Shown here in pieces: positions 42,563-51,903 of a stretch of DNA of 64,000 nucleotides (positions are counted from its first letter, which is position 1; each line of letters begins with the position of its first letter). The notes below the pieces were generated by a model that had not been told where the DNA came from, did no database searches, and saw only the letters and a list, made by a program, of their open reading frames with translations. Origin of the DNA: Fructobacillus parabroussonetiae (GTDB lineage: Bacteria; Bacillota; Bacilli; Lactobacillales; Lactobacillaceae); NCBI RefSeq assembly GCF_018437265.1, contig NZ_JAAMFL010000003.1, forward strand, positions 62,001 through 126,000. The letters run 5' to 3'. The translations under genes and the position numbers were made by a program.

Positions 42563-43903
42563 ATGGCAGAAGAACAACAGGGCTTTGCCCGTACACTATC
42601 GCACCGACACGTGGCCATGATCGCCCTCGGTGGGACAATCGGAACTGGTCTTTTTTTGGGAGCGGGTTCGTCGATTGAAAAGGCCGGACCAGCAATTTTG
42701 TTGGTTTATATTATTACGGGTCTCTTTGTCTTCGCGATGATGCGGGCGCTGGGTGAATTGCTGATTTCAGATGATTCGAAGCCTGTCTTCATTGATTTTA
42801 TGACTCAGTACTTAGGGAAAAAGGCCGGCTTTGTGCTTGGCTGGACCTATTGGATTGGTTGGATTGTCATTGCCATGACCGAATTAACGGCCATCGGAAC
42901 TTATATGCATTATTGGTTCCCAAGCATGCCAACCTGGCCATGGGAATTGTTATTCCTGGTCGTTTTGTACCTTGTCAACGTGATCGCCGTGAAGGCCTTT
43001 GGTGAGGCCGAGTTCTGGTTTTCAATGATCAAAGTCACGGCCATTATCGCCATGATCGTGACTGGCTTGATTTTGGCCTTTGGCCAAGTGCACACGGACA
43101 TGGGAAAGACGGAGTTTTCGACGCTTTGGTCACACGGCCTGATTGCCAACCATGGTAAGACGTTGCTAGCAGCCTTCCAAATGGCTTTCTTCTCCTTTTT
43201 GGGTGTTGAATTTGTCGGCGTAACGGCCGCAGAAACCAAGGATCCACTGCAAACGATTCCACGAGCAGTTAATTCGATTGTCTTTCGAATCTTGATCTTT
43301 TACATTGGGGCTTTGTCCGCCATCATGATCATTCAGCCATGGACGAACTACATGGCTGGTGAATCACCCTTCGTTCAGGTCTTTTCTGGTATTGGGGTTC
43401 AGTCAGCAGCGGCTTTGATTAACTTCGTTGTTTTGACGGCGGCGGCTTCGGCCATTAACTCAGCCTTCTTTACGACGGGTCGGATGCTTTATTCGTTGGC
43501 TGGTCCTAAGTCTCGCTACGGGCAATTGAATAAGAATCAGATTCCACGAAACGCCATCAATATCTCGACTTTGATTGTCGGTCTTTCGGTGGTGGTGAAC
43601 TACTTCTTCCCAACGGATGCCTTTAGCTTGATTTCATCAACGGCTTCTGCTGCCTTCCTAATCATTTACATGGCCCTAATGGTCACACACGTGGTTTATA
43701 AGAAGCAGGAGAAGGCTGGAAAAGTCGCTCGCGTAGCAGGATTTAAGTTACCCTTTGCGCCAAATTCCAACTATCTGACCATTGCTTTCTTAGCCTTGAT
43801 CTTTGTGCTGATGTTGCTGTCAAAGGCGACGATGTTCACGACAATCCTGGCGATTGTCTGGCTGCTGGTCATGTCGGCTTTGGCCTATATCAAAAAAGTA
43901 TAA
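42563..43903 (+). CDS. Amino acid permease (APC superfamily)
   Basis: 446 residues from the ATG at 42563, which follows AAAAGGAG; an upstream in-frame ATG at 42545 lies before the ribosome site. Twelve membrane segments. LSHRHVAMIALGGTIGTGLFLGAG is the classic first-segment motif of the amino acid transporter family. GFFSFLGVEFVGVTAAE-type motif in segment 6. Substrate unresolved. Divergent from a LysR gene that may regulate it. Confidence 0.9.
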   Translation: MAEEQQGFARTLSHRHVAMIALGGTIGTGLFLGAGSSIEKAGPAILLVYIITGLFVFAMMRALGELLISDDSKPVFIDFMTQYLGKKAGFVLGWTYWIGWIVIAMTELTAIGTYMHYWFPSMPTWPWELLFLVVLYLVNVIAVKAFGEAEFWFSMIKVTAIIAMIVTGLILAFGQVHTDMGKTEFSTLWSHGLIANHGKTLLAAFQMAFFSFLGVEFVGVTAAETKDPLQTIPRAVNSIVFRILIFYIGALSAIMIIQPWTNYMAGESPFVQVFSGIGVQSAAALINFVVLTAAASAINSAFFTTGRMLYSLAGPKSRYGQLNKNQIPRNAINISTLIVGLSVVVNYFFPTDAFSLISSTASAAFLIIYMALMVTHVVYKKQEKAGKVARVAGFKLPFAPNSNYLTIAFLALIFVLMLLSKATMFTTILAIVWLLVMSALAYIKKV

Positions 43904-43908
43904 GAATA

Positions 43909-43941
43909 GAGTCGATGGCCTGCTGGTCATCGACTTTTTTA
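43909..43941 (+). terminator. Terminator of the permease gene
   Basis: AGTCGATGGCC/GGTCATCGACT with TGCT loop and T-run. Confidence 0.9.
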
Positions 43942-44008
43942 CTGTTTGCCTTAGTCAATCAGGCATTTATGCTAAAATAATAACAAGAAATTCTTTTGGA
44001 GGTACATG

Positions 44009-44782
44009 ATGAAGGTTGGTGTTGTTGGATTAGGACATATGGGGACCGCTCTTGTACAAGGGATGCTACGTCAGGATTTATTGGCTGATTTAACGGTAGT
44101 TGCCAAGACGTCAAATGCCAAAAAGGCGCAGGCATTGGGCATTGACTCCTTTACTGAACAAAAGGACTTTGTCGCAGCCGACCTCGACTTGCTGATGTTA
44201 ACGGTTCCGGCTAAGGCGACGGTTTCGGTCCTTGCGGACTTAGTTGCCGCGGGACTACCTGCCAAGACCGTTGTCCTTTCTGCAGCAGCCGCCGTTTCAT
44301 CGGCTTCGTTAAAAACCGTGGCACCACAGAATGCCATTTATCCCTTTATTCCCAATATTCCAGTCGCTGTTAATGCAGGAACCATCGCCCTTGCGCTTTC
44401 TGAAGCAGGGGAGGAGGAAGAGACGACTTTGGTAAAGGGACTCTTAGAGAGCTTGGGAGACGTCTTAATCGTCAAAGAGGAACAATTAAGCATCGCCGGA
44501 GTAGTTGGCGGCTGTTCACCAGCCTTCATTGACGTTTTGATGGATGCAATGGAAGATGCCGCGGTGTCGAAGGGCTTGGATCGTGAGAAAGCGGCCGGCT
44601 TGATCGCCTCGGTTGTTCGAGGAACAGCGGTGCTTGCACAAGAATCGGATCGCTCAACAGCGGACCTGAAGGGGCAGATTACATCGCCTGGTGGGACAAC
44701 CATTCAGGGTGTTCTAGCACTTGATGAACACGGTTTCCGACATGCCGTCCATGCGGCTATTTTGGCTGCTGACAAGGGATAA
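44009..44782 (+). CDS. proC: Pyrroline-5-carboxylate reductase
   Basis: 257 residues from the second ATG (44009), six bases after GGAGG. Rossmann start VGVVGLGHMGTALVQGM and C-terminal dimerisation helices with DLKGQITSPGGTTIQGVLALDEHG, the P5CR signature (about 215-238). Reduces P5C to proline with NAD(P)H, the last step of proline synthesis. Confidence 0.92.
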   Translation: MKVGVVGLGHMGTALVQGMLRQDLLADLTVVAKTSNAKKAQALGIDSFTEQKDFVAADLDLLMLTVPAKATVSVLADLVAAGLPAKTVVLSAAAAVSSASLKTVAPQNAIYPFIPNIPVAVNAGTIALALSEAGEEEETTLVKGLLESLGDVLIVKEEQLSIAGVVGGCSPAFIDVLMDAMEDAAVSKGLDREKAAGLIASVVRGTAVLAQESDRSTADLKGQITSPGGTTIQGVLALDEHGFRHAVHAAILAADKG

Positions 44783-44865
44783 TAGATAAGTGCACTTATA
44801 ATTTTTAAAGAAAAGTGATCGTGTAGTGGCGCTTTATTTGTGTGAATTAGAAAGAGATAATAAGG

Positions 44866-45336
44866 ATGAAGAACTTACCCAAGCAAATGAAAACCGTCTG
44901 GTATGTGATGGAGGTCATTTCGGCCCTGACCCTCGCTGCTATCTTGGCCGCCTTGAATTGGCTTTTGCCGCTCTTTTTCAAGTGGACGATGCCAAAGTGG
45001 TTGATGAGCCTGCTCGTGATTTTGGCCCTGCTGGCGGTTGTGTTTGGCTTTTTTCTTGTCCACTACCGCTATGCGGTCTACCACTACCGCGTAAACGAGC
45101 ACAGCGTTGAAATTCAGAAGGGCTTTTTCTTTCGTCGTTTAATCGCCATCCCCATTGACCGTATTCAAAACGTCGATTTGGATCAGGGCCCATTGCTGCA
45201 ACTCTTCCACCTTCAAAAAGTCGTCTTGGTCACCGGTGGTTCCCACCACGAAGTCGAGGCACTCTTAACAGAAGAAGCACAGGCTTTTAAAGATCGCGTG
45301 ATGCTTTTGGCTAAGGAGGCGCGCCGTGAAGCCTAG
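44866..45336 (+). CDS. YdbS-like bacterial PH-domain membrane protein
   Basis: 156 residues. Two membrane segments (about 18-65) then a bPH2 domain (VEIQKGFFFRRLIAIPIDRIQNVDL). Overlaps the next gene by 11 bases. The YdbS/YdbT pair is widespread in Firmicutes with an unclear membrane role. Confidence 0.85.
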   Translation: MKNLPKQMKTVWYVMEVISALTLAAILAALNWLLPLFFKWTMPKWLMSLLVILALLAVVFGFFLVHYRYAVYHYRVNEHSVEIQKGFFFRRLIAIPIDRIQNVDLDQGPLLQLFHLQKVVLVTGGSHHEVEALLTEEAQAFKDRVMLLAKEARREA

Positions 45337-46846
45337 ACATTTTCACGTACTCGCTTTTATCGAGCAGCTGGTGTTGGATGGTAAGACCCTGATCCTTGCC
45401 GTGATTTCGATGTTGGCTTTTTTACATCTTACATGGTGGCAGTGGCTCATTGCCGCTTTTTTCTGGGCAGGCTTTGAAATCCTTGATTTTGCTAAGCAGC
45501 GCTACTGGTTGACGGAAAACGAGTTGGTTCTGACCTCAGGAATTATTCATAAACATTGGCGGCACTTGCCCTACGATAAAATACAAAACATTCACCGGTC
45601 TCAGTGGTTTTTCCTAAAACCCTTCCGTTTGGAAAAAATCTCCGTTGATTCTGCTGGTCATGGTGGGGAACGGTCCAATCAAATCAAATTACCAGTGATT
45701 CCTAATTGGTTGACTTGGGTATTGGAACAAAAGCATCAAAATCCTACTCAATCACTGGATGATTTGCGGCAGATTGTGGCGGTTGCTGACGAAAAGAAGC
45801 GCTATGACTTTGATCAGTTGGCAAAAGAAGTGCAACCACACGCCATGTTTCAGTCGGCTGCGGATGCGAACGAAGAGCCGAAGAAACGTGCTTTCCGAGC
45901 CTCGACTTTTTCGCTTTTCCTGTACGCGATTACGGCACCAGAAGTGCTTTTGCAGTTTGCCCTGGTTTTTGGTTTGATTTCGCGGATTGATCATAATGGG
46001 GAACTTTATTCCAAGATTTTCTCAGAAATGACGGCCCTTGGCATTGTCATCGTGATTGCGCTTGTGTTAGCTTTCTTGCTGCTCCTCTTTATCTTCAACA
46101 TTATCAAAACCGTGATTTTGTACTACGGCTTTACTGTGAAAAAAGAGGGCCATCACCTGCACATTCAACGTGGACTCTTCGAGGTTCGCTCACTGTCACT
46201 TTCAGAAAGTCGTATCCAAAGCCTGCAGATTGAACAAAATATATGGCGAAACTTACTGGGATTGGCCACCGTTCGTTTACGAATCATCACGGATCGAAAT
46301 GGCGATGATGAAGTGGCCAAGCGCTTACCAACGTTATTACCACTGGTCAAAATGAAAACCGCCGCTTCCGTTGCTCATCGCTTTTTACCAGAGCTGGTGG
46401 CGCCTAAAAACCTACACATTCACTCCAAGGACTGGTATCAATCGTTAACAATGGGCCGTAACGGGCTTCTCTGGTTGTGGTTATTACTGGGCTGGACCCT
46501 GTATTTTTTTTGCAATCCGATAACTGTTCTCCTCGCTATTTTGTTGTCAGCGCTGGTGTTTGCTGCTGGTTTCTACAAGGGAAAGGTGACGGGAACGACC
46601 ACCATTTTGGATGGTCGGGTGCTCGTCATGCAGACGGCCCACTTGTTTGATAAGAAAACGGTCTATGTGCCATGGAATCGTATTCAATCGATGACGCTTT
46701 CGCAATCCTTTTGGCTTTCCTTATCAAATCAACGGGCTCATCTGATGGTTCTGATTCGCTCGGATAATGATGTTTCTTCTGTTGAATGCCGTTATTTGCC
46801 CTTAAAAGAGGCCAAAGCCATTTATCAGGAGTATCAAAGAAAATAA
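45326..46846 (+). CDS. YdbT-like protein with repeated bPH2 domains
   Basis: 506 residues. Three bPH2-type domains (about 55-130, 270-340, 425-500), each with a [RK]-[IQ]-Q-x-[IM] strand such as PYDKIQNIHRSQW, SESRIQSLQIEQN and PWNRIQSMTLSQS, alternating with membrane pairs. Forms an operon with the YdbS-like gene. Confidence 0.85.
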   Translation: MKPRHFHVLAFIEQLVLDGKTLILAVISMLAFLHLTWWQWLIAAFFWAGFEILDFAKQRYWLTENELVLTSGIIHKHWRHLPYDKIQNIHRSQWFFLKPFRLEKISVDSAGHGGERSNQIKLPVIPNWLTWVLEQKHQNPTQSLDDLRQIVAVADEKKRYDFDQLAKEVQPHAMFQSAADANEEPKKRAFRASTFSLFLYAITAPEVLLQFALVFGLISRIDHNGELYSKIFSEMTALGIVIVIALVLAFLLLLFIFNIIKTVILYYGFTVKKEGHHLHIQRGLFEVRSLSLSESRIQSLQIEQNIWRNLLGLATVRLRIITDRNGDDEVAKRLPTLLPLVKMKTAASVAHRFLPELVAPKNLHIHSKDWYQSLTMGRNGLLWLWLLLGWTLYFFCNPITVLLAILLSALVFAAGFYKGKVTGTTTILDGRVLVMQTAHLFDKKTVYVPWNRIQSMTLSQSFWLSLSNQRAHLMVLIRSDNDVSSVECRYLPLKEAKAIYQEYQRK

Positions 46847-46980
46847 TTTTTTTAAAAAGAATCGAGAATCTACCCTAAAAAATTCTTACTTTTTGATCCT
46901 TTTAGCAATTTCATACTTAATAAAAATTAAATGATAATGCTTACATTTAATAAATATCGGTCATTTAGGCGGAAATATGT

Positions 46981-47121
46981 TTGACAATTTTTAAAATACT
47001 ATCTAAAATTTAATTAGGGTTAAGGGTGAAAGGCCCTTCAGCATTTAGGGGCTATCAGCCGGTCAGCAATCCAATCGACCAGCCCAAGCCTCTTTCGACT
47101 ATCAGAAATGAGGAAAAAATT
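46981..47121 (+). promoter_or_regulatory. Promoter and structured leader of the MFS gene
   Basis: TTGACA (46981-46986), 17 bases, TAAAAT (47004-47009). The roughly 105-base leader contains AAGGG/CCCTT and GGTC/GACC hairpins. No known riboswitch class recognised. The stretch 46847-46980 is AT-rich with no gene seen. Confidence 0.6.
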
Positions 47122-48468
47122 ATGTTTGCATGGAAGAAGACTGTTCAGCAGTCAGTCAGGGGCGGGCAGTTGGCCGCCTACAAGCGTCGTCAAATCGGTG
47201 TATTACTGGCAACGTCCTTTTCGTACATCGGTTATTACATTATTCGTTTGGTCTTTACGACCGAGCAGGTACACATTATGAAGGCCTATGGCTTTGATCT
47301 GGGCCAAATTGGTCTTATCCTATCGACCTTTGGTTTGGGCTACGGAATCGCCAAGATTTTCATGGGCGCCCTCGTTGATCGCTTGAATGCCCGCTGGTTT
47401 TTGGCCATTGGCCTCTACTTATCGGCTTTCTTCAACTTGCTGATTGGGTTTACACAGAATTTCTTTGTGATTTTGCTTTTGATGTTATTGATTGCGGTGA
47501 CACAATCGATGGGGGCACCGGCCTGTCAGCGGCAAATTTCCCTTTGGTTTTCAAAGAAGCACCGCGGCTCCATCTTTTCGATTTGGGCCTCTGCCCATAA
47601 TGCCGGTGCTTTCCTCTGTGTCGCATCGATTCAAGTCGCGACTTTTCTATTTGCTGGTTCCTTAACCATGGTTTTCGTTGTTGCTTCTTTCGTTTCCGCA
47701 ACGATTGCCACACTGATGCTGCTCATTAACACCGATACGCCAGAGAGTGTGGGCTTGCCTGATATTGGCACGTTGACGGGCTACGTGGAGGTCGATGGGC
47801 AGGGAAGAGTACGAGCAAGTCAGCAGACCCGGCCGAATTTTGGTGAAATTTTCTTGCACAGCATCTTGTTGAATCGTGTGGTTTGGTTAGTGACCCTGAC
47901 TTCGATGTCGATTTACATCGTTCGTTATGGCATCTTGTCATGGATCCCTTCTTACCTGCCAACAAAGGGATTTTCTGTCACTTGGGCCAAGTGGTTTGTT
48001 GGTATCTTTGAATTGTCGGCCGTGCCAGGTGTGATTGCGTTGGGCGCCTTGTCCGACCTGTTAAACGGCCGCCGGGCACTCATCTGCTTGATTTCTTCAA
48101 TTGGCATGCTCGCATGCTTGGTCCTTTACTTTACTTCAGAGAACCAGCTGCTTTTGGTGATCGTTCTCTTCTTGATGGGGACGTTGATCTATACGCCACT
48201 TTCACTCGTTGGATTAATGGTTAACGAAGCCGTTCCAAACTATGCACTGGGCCTGTCCACTGGCTTTATGGGCTTCTTTCAGTACATCTTTGGTGAAACG
48301 ATTGCCACTGCTTTAATTGGGCTTTTGGTTAACCAGTATGGTTGGCAGATGGGCTCGAATGTCATTTATGCAGCTGCCGTTTTCGCCATCGCTTTGCTCA
48401 TTGCCTTGGTTTATAAGGAAAAGCAATTACGTGCTGTGGAAGTGGCGGCCAACCAAACGAATCAATAA
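47122..48468 (+). CDS. GlpT/UhpT-family organophosphate transporter
   Basis: 448 residues from the ATG at 47122 (GAGG upstream); the longer frame starts in the leader. Twelve membrane segments. GYGIAKIFMGALVDRLNARWFLA and SMGAPACQRQISLWFSKKHRGSIFSIW match the organophosphate:phosphate antiporter family. The likely substrate is a sugar phosphate or glycerol-3-phosphate, not decided by sequence. Confidence 0.85.
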   Translation: MFAWKKTVQQSVRGGQLAAYKRRQIGVLLATSFSYIGYYIIRLVFTTEQVHIMKAYGFDLGQIGLILSTFGLGYGIAKIFMGALVDRLNARWFLAIGLYLSAFFNLLIGFTQNFFVILLLMLLIAVTQSMGAPACQRQISLWFSKKHRGSIFSIWASAHNAGAFLCVASIQVATFLFAGSLTMVFVVASFVSATIATLMLLINTDTPESVGLPDIGTLTGYVEVDGQGRVRASQQTRPNFGEIFLHSILLNRVVWLVTLTSMSIYIVRYGILSWIPSYLPTKGFSVTWAKWFVGIFELSAVPGVIALGALSDLLNGRRALICLISSIGMLACLVLYFTSENQLLLVIVLFLMGTLIYTPLSLVGLMVNEAVPNYALGLSTGFMGFFQYIFGETIATALIGLLVNQYGWQMGSNVIYAAAVFAIALLIALVYKEKQLRAVEVAANQTNQ

Positions 48469-48471
48469 AGA

Positions 48472-48501
48472 AAAGAGCTAAGCGAAGGCTTAGCTCTTTT
48501 A
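48472..48501. terminator. Bidirectional terminator between MFS and marR genes
   Basis: AAAAGAGCTAAGC/GCTTAGCTCTTTT with GAAG loop. The marR stop lies in its right end. Confidence 0.9.
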
Positions 48502-48939
48502 ATTGAAATCTTTTTTAACCGCTTGAATCAATGCTTGGCGGTTGGGATTTTGGTCTTTCCAGTAGTCTTTTTCAAAGTCATGCAAAAGGGCCAAGGCTTG
48601 GCTCAGTTGTTCTTGTCCATTTTCGTTAATCCGCAAAGCCTTTGTTCGCAGTTTTTTCTTACCAGGGAAGCGGTCAATCAAATCTTCCCGCGCAAGCTTT
48701 GTGATAATTGCAGAAGCTGTCATCGGATCGATGTTAGCTTTTTTTGCGACCATGACTTGTGTAATTTCTTCTTCTTCAAACGTGAGTGCCTGAAGGGCAG
48801 CCAACACTTGCACTTGTGGGTGTGTCAAATGAAGGGGACGTAATTGCCGCTTCATTTGGCGATGCCAGTCCGTATAGAGAGCAAAAAAGTCCTGCGAAGT
48901 CGATTCTTGGAAGGCGGTAATTAAATCTTTGGATGGCAT
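48499..48939 (-). CDS. MarR-family regulator
   Basis: 146 residues. Winged helix at about 50-95: EITQVMVAKKANIDPMTASAIITKLAREDLIDRFPGKKKLRTKAL (split across helix 3 and wing). A perfect palindrome sits at its promoter and again before the amidohydrolase operon 31 kb away, so both may be its targets. Confidence 0.88.
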   Translation of the reverse strand: MPSKDLITAFQESTSQDFFALYTDWHRQMKRQLRPLHLTHPQVQVLAALQALTFEEEEITQVMVAKKANIDPMTASAIITKLAREDLIDRFPGKKKLRTKALRINENGQEQLSQALALLHDFEKDYWKDQNPNRQALIQAVKKDFN

Positions 48940-48960
48940 GATTGGACTCCTTTTGTCCGA

Positions 48961-49002
48961 TAAGTATACTTACAATATAAGATTTATTGATTTTATTTTC
49001 AA
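48961..49002 (-). promoter_or_regulatory. marR promoter with palindromic operator
   Basis: Minus strand: TTGAAA (49002-48997), 17 bases, TATATT (48979-48974), then TAAGTATACTTA at 48961-48972, a perfect 12-bp palindrome over the start site. Confidence 0.75.
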
Positions 49003-49073
49003 GTCATTTTAGAATAAAAACTTGTTTGTTTGCTAACTTCTTGCTATAGTTTGCTTGTATTTAATTGCATATA

Positions 49074-49202
49074 GAACTGGGGTACCGTTTTCGGTTGAGA
49101 TAAGACCCATTGAACCTGTTGGTTAATACCAGCGTAGGGAGTTTCGCACAAGCTTTTTTGAGATCATTCGTGCTGGATTCCGTCCAAACGAGTGATTTTT
49201 TT
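49074..49202 (+). promoter_or_regulatory. TPP riboswitch 1 with terminator, upstream of ykoEDC
   Basis: ACTGGGGTACC, TTGAGATAAGACCCATTGAACCTG split by loops, and ATACCAGCGTAGGGAG are the thi-box segments (49076-49142). The terminator ATCATTCGT/ACGAGTGAT with T-run is at 49162-49202. Confidence 0.95.
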
Positions 49203-49251
49203 ATTGGCAAGTGTTGTCAATGGTTCCCCCTGACAAAAAAGGAGGATAAGC

Positions 49252-49818
49252 ATGAAGAATACACAGTGGAAATTACGGGACGCCATTTTGTTGGCATTGA
49301 TTGGGATTATTTTCTCGGTCATCTATTTTTTGATGGACCCGCTGTATCAGATTATTTCAGGTGGCCTGACCGTGATTGGGTTGCAAGCCTTCGCCGGTGA
49401 ACTAACCATCGGCGTTTGGATGATGGCTGGTCCCTTGGCTGCCTATCTTTTAAAGAAGCCAGGAACCGCATTGCTAGCTGAAATGATTGGTGCTGCTGGC
49501 GAAATGTTTCTCGGTGGCTATTGGGGAGCAGCGACTTTGATTTCTGGTATGGTTCAAGGAGCCGGATCAGAACTCGGATTTACGCTGACTGGCTATAAGA
49601 AAGGGTCAACTAGCCTCTGGCTATCGACTTTGACGGGGACGGTTGTTACCTTTGTTTGGCAGTTCTTCCATTCAGGATATGGTCATTATCACTTTGGAAT
49701 GTTAGTTGTACTCTTTGTCGTCCGCTACCTTTCGATTTTCTTCTTCTCAGGTGTTTTGGTGAAGGGGATTGAAAAGCTATTAGACCGTTCAAAGTTCATG
49801 CAAACGCACACTGACTAG
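49252..49818 (+). CDS. ykoE: ECF transporter S component YkoE (thiamine-related)
   Basis: 188 residues, six membrane segments. LRDAILLALIGIIFSVIYFLMDPLYQ and GAAGEMFLGGYWGAA are typical of YkoE, which binds thiamine or its hydroxymethylpyrimidine precursor. Behind a TPP riboswitch and followed by ykoD and ykoC, forming a dedicated ECF importer. GGAGG precedes the start. Confidence 0.9.
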   Translation: MKNTQWKLRDAILLALIGIIFSVIYFLMDPLYQIISGGLTVIGLQAFAGELTIGVWMMAGPLAAYLLKKPGTALLAEMIGAAGEMFLGGYWGAATLISGMVQGAGSELGFTLTGYKKGSTSLWLSTLTGTVVTFVWQFFHSGYGHYHFGMLVVLFVVRYLSIFFFSGVLVKGIEKLLDRSKFMQTHTD

Positions 49819-49827
49819 GAGGTTGTC

Positions 49828-51222
49828 ATGCCACTTATGGTTAAAAATCTCTCGTTTTCCTATCGTGAAAAGCAGCTCTTCTCTGACTTTTCGATTAGCC
49901 TTGAGTCAGGAGACTTCGTCTTGTTAATGGGGCCATCGGGCTGTGGAAAGTCTTCTTTGCTAAAAACTTTGGCCGGTATTTACCCACAGTATGGTGGCAA
50001 AATTTCTGGTTCTTCTTCAATTAATGGCTGCCTTTTGGCAGAAGAAAAGGCCAATGATCGAGCCAAGCAAGTCGGATTACTTTTTCAAAATCCAAGAGAA
50101 CAGTTTGTCATGCAAACCGTGGAAGAGGAATTTGCTTTTACCTTGGAAAATCTATCAGTTGACCCTAAACAGATGTCTGAAAAAATTGATGAGGTGTTAG
50201 AACGTGTGGGCCTTTCAGACTTTAGAAAGCGTTTGTTATCGGAACTGTCAGGTGGCGAACTACAAAAAGTCGCCCTTGCCGAGGTGCTCTTAACTGGAGC
50301 CAAGTATCTTTTGCTAGATGAACCATTTGCAGCAGTCGACCAAGCATCACGTGCGGACCTGCAGGGGCTTCTTGCATCACTTGCCAAGGAAGGTTATGCC
50401 ATTTTGGTTTCTGATCACGATGACCATGGTTATCTAGATAAGATTACTGCCTTTTATTCTTTTGCTTCAGGTCACTTCGAACCAGTTGAGAAAGAACAGT
50501 GGCCAAAGAAGAAGGAAAGAAAAGAAGTTCGAATTCAAAAGAAGCAAAATCGTCCTGTTTTGTTTGATTTAAAAAATGTTGCGATTGAAAATGATCAGCG
50601 GCATTTGATTCATCAAGTAGAACTGGCAATTACTGCAGGTGAATGGACATTGGTGACGGGGCCCAATGGTTCTGGTAAATCGTCCTTTTTGAAAGTGCTC
50701 GCGCGACTTTTAAAGGCGGACGGGTCCATGACTTATCTTGGACATGACTTTTCTAAGTGGAAGAAAAAGGATTACTATCGTCAGGTGACCATGCTCTTCC
50801 AGAATTCACTGGATCAGTTTATAAACATAACGGTGGAAGAAGAGATTCAGCAGGTTCGGCAACAGAGTTATCAAAAACTGTACTGGACGGATGAAAAAGT
50901 CTCAAAAGTCATTTCGACACTTGGATTGGATGGCCTTTCGAATCGTTCAGTTTACACGCTATCTGGTGGACAGCAAAAGAAGCTGCAGCTGTTGCTGATG
51001 GTGGTGATGGCAAGTCCAGTACTCTTATTGGATGAGCCACTTGCTGGTTTAGATAGCGAATCAGTTCGTGCCGTCTTAGCGCTAATGACAGAGGTAAAAG
51101 ACAATCTGAACATCACGTTACTGGTGGTTTCACACCAGGTTGATCAACTCGCAAGTTTGGTGAATCGACACTTGACTCTTCAGAACGGAGAGTTTGTGGA
51201 TGAGGAGGTCGTTGCCATATGA
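49828..51222 (+). CDS. ykoD: Double ATPase of the YkoEDC ECF transporter
   Basis: 464 residues with two fused ABC ATPase domains: Walker A GPSGCGKSS (about 36) and GPNGSGKSS (about 278), signatures LSGGELQKV and LSGGQQKKL, Walker B LLLDEPFA and LLLDEPLAG. The fused form serves a single S component (YkoE) with T component YkoC. Overlaps ykoC by 4 bases. Confidence 0.93.
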   Translation: MPLMVKNLSFSYREKQLFSDFSISLESGDFVLLMGPSGCGKSSLLKTLAGIYPQYGGKISGSSSINGCLLAEEKANDRAKQVGLLFQNPREQFVMQTVEEEFAFTLENLSVDPKQMSEKIDEVLERVGLSDFRKRLLSELSGGELQKVALAEVLLTGAKYLLLDEPFAAVDQASRADLQGLLASLAKEGYAILVSDHDDHGYLDKITAFYSFASGHFEPVEKEQWPKKKERKEVRIQKKQNRPVLFDLKNVAIENDQRHLIHQVELAITAGEWTLVTGPNGSGKSSFLKVLARLLKADGSMTYLGHDFSKWKKKDYYRQVTMLFQNSLDQFINITVEEEIQQVRQQSYQKLYWTDEKVSKVISTLGLDGLSNRSVYTLSGGQQKKLQLLLMVVMASPVLLLDEPLAGLDSESVRAVLALMTEVKDNLNITLLVVSHQVDQLASLVNRHLTLQNGEFVDEEVVAI

Positions 51223-51884
51223 TGAACGCCAGTCAACGTTTGTTTTTAGCACTTTTCCTTTCACTTGAAATCGTGCTGACAAATTCCCTGTCCTTTAATT
51301 TGATCTTGCTGCTTTGCTTTAATGCGTTGGTCATTTATCGAAAAATTGCATGGAAACGTTATGGCACTTACTGGTTGGTTGCCATCATTCCAAGTTTTGG
51401 ATCCTTTTGGTCCTTTTATCTCTATGCACAGGGAGACTTAGCCATGCGATTACACACCGGCCTTGTTATGGGATCACGTGTTATCGTCTTAATCTTCCTT
51501 GGTGCTTGGCTGGTAAACGGGACAAAGGAAGCGGTTTTACTTCAATCACTTCAGCAAAATCTGCATTTATCAAACACCTTTATTTATGGAATGCTTGCTG
51601 CTTTGAACTTTATGCCACGGTTCAAACAGGCCTTTCAAAATATCCAAGCGGCCAGCCAAATGCGTGGGGTGACCCTTCGCTGGTATCAGCCGACCTTATA
51701 TTTTAAAGCTCTGATTCAAGCCATCCAATGGTCTGAATCGCTGGCGATGGCCATGACGGCTCACGGCTTTCAAGAAGGAGCAAAGCGAAGTGCTTATCAG
51801 CAGTATCCATTTAAGAAAATTGGCTTTTACTGGATTGCGCTCATTGCAATAGTAAGTGTTGCAATGAGCTATTTACCATATTAG
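51219..51884 (+). CDS. ykoC: ECF transporter T component YkoC
   Basis: 221 residues, five to six membrane segments. The coupling helices with Ala-Arg-Gly-type motif are represented by QAASQMRGVTLRW (about 145) and AMTAHGFQEGAKR (about 182). Couples YkoD to YkoE. Confidence 0.9.
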   Translation: MMNASQRLFLALFLSLEIVLTNSLSFNLILLLCFNALVIYRKIAWKRYGTYWLVAIIPSFGSFWSFYLYAQGDLAMRLHTGLVMGSRVIVLIFLGAWLVNGTKEAVLLQSLQQNLHLSNTFIYGMLAALNFMPRFKQAFQNIQAASQMRGVTLRWYQPTLYFKALIQAIQWSESLAMAMTAHGFQEGAKRSAYQQYPFKKIGFYWIALIAIVSVAMSYLPY

Positions 51885-51903
51885 TTTTCAAAACAAAATC
51901 ACG

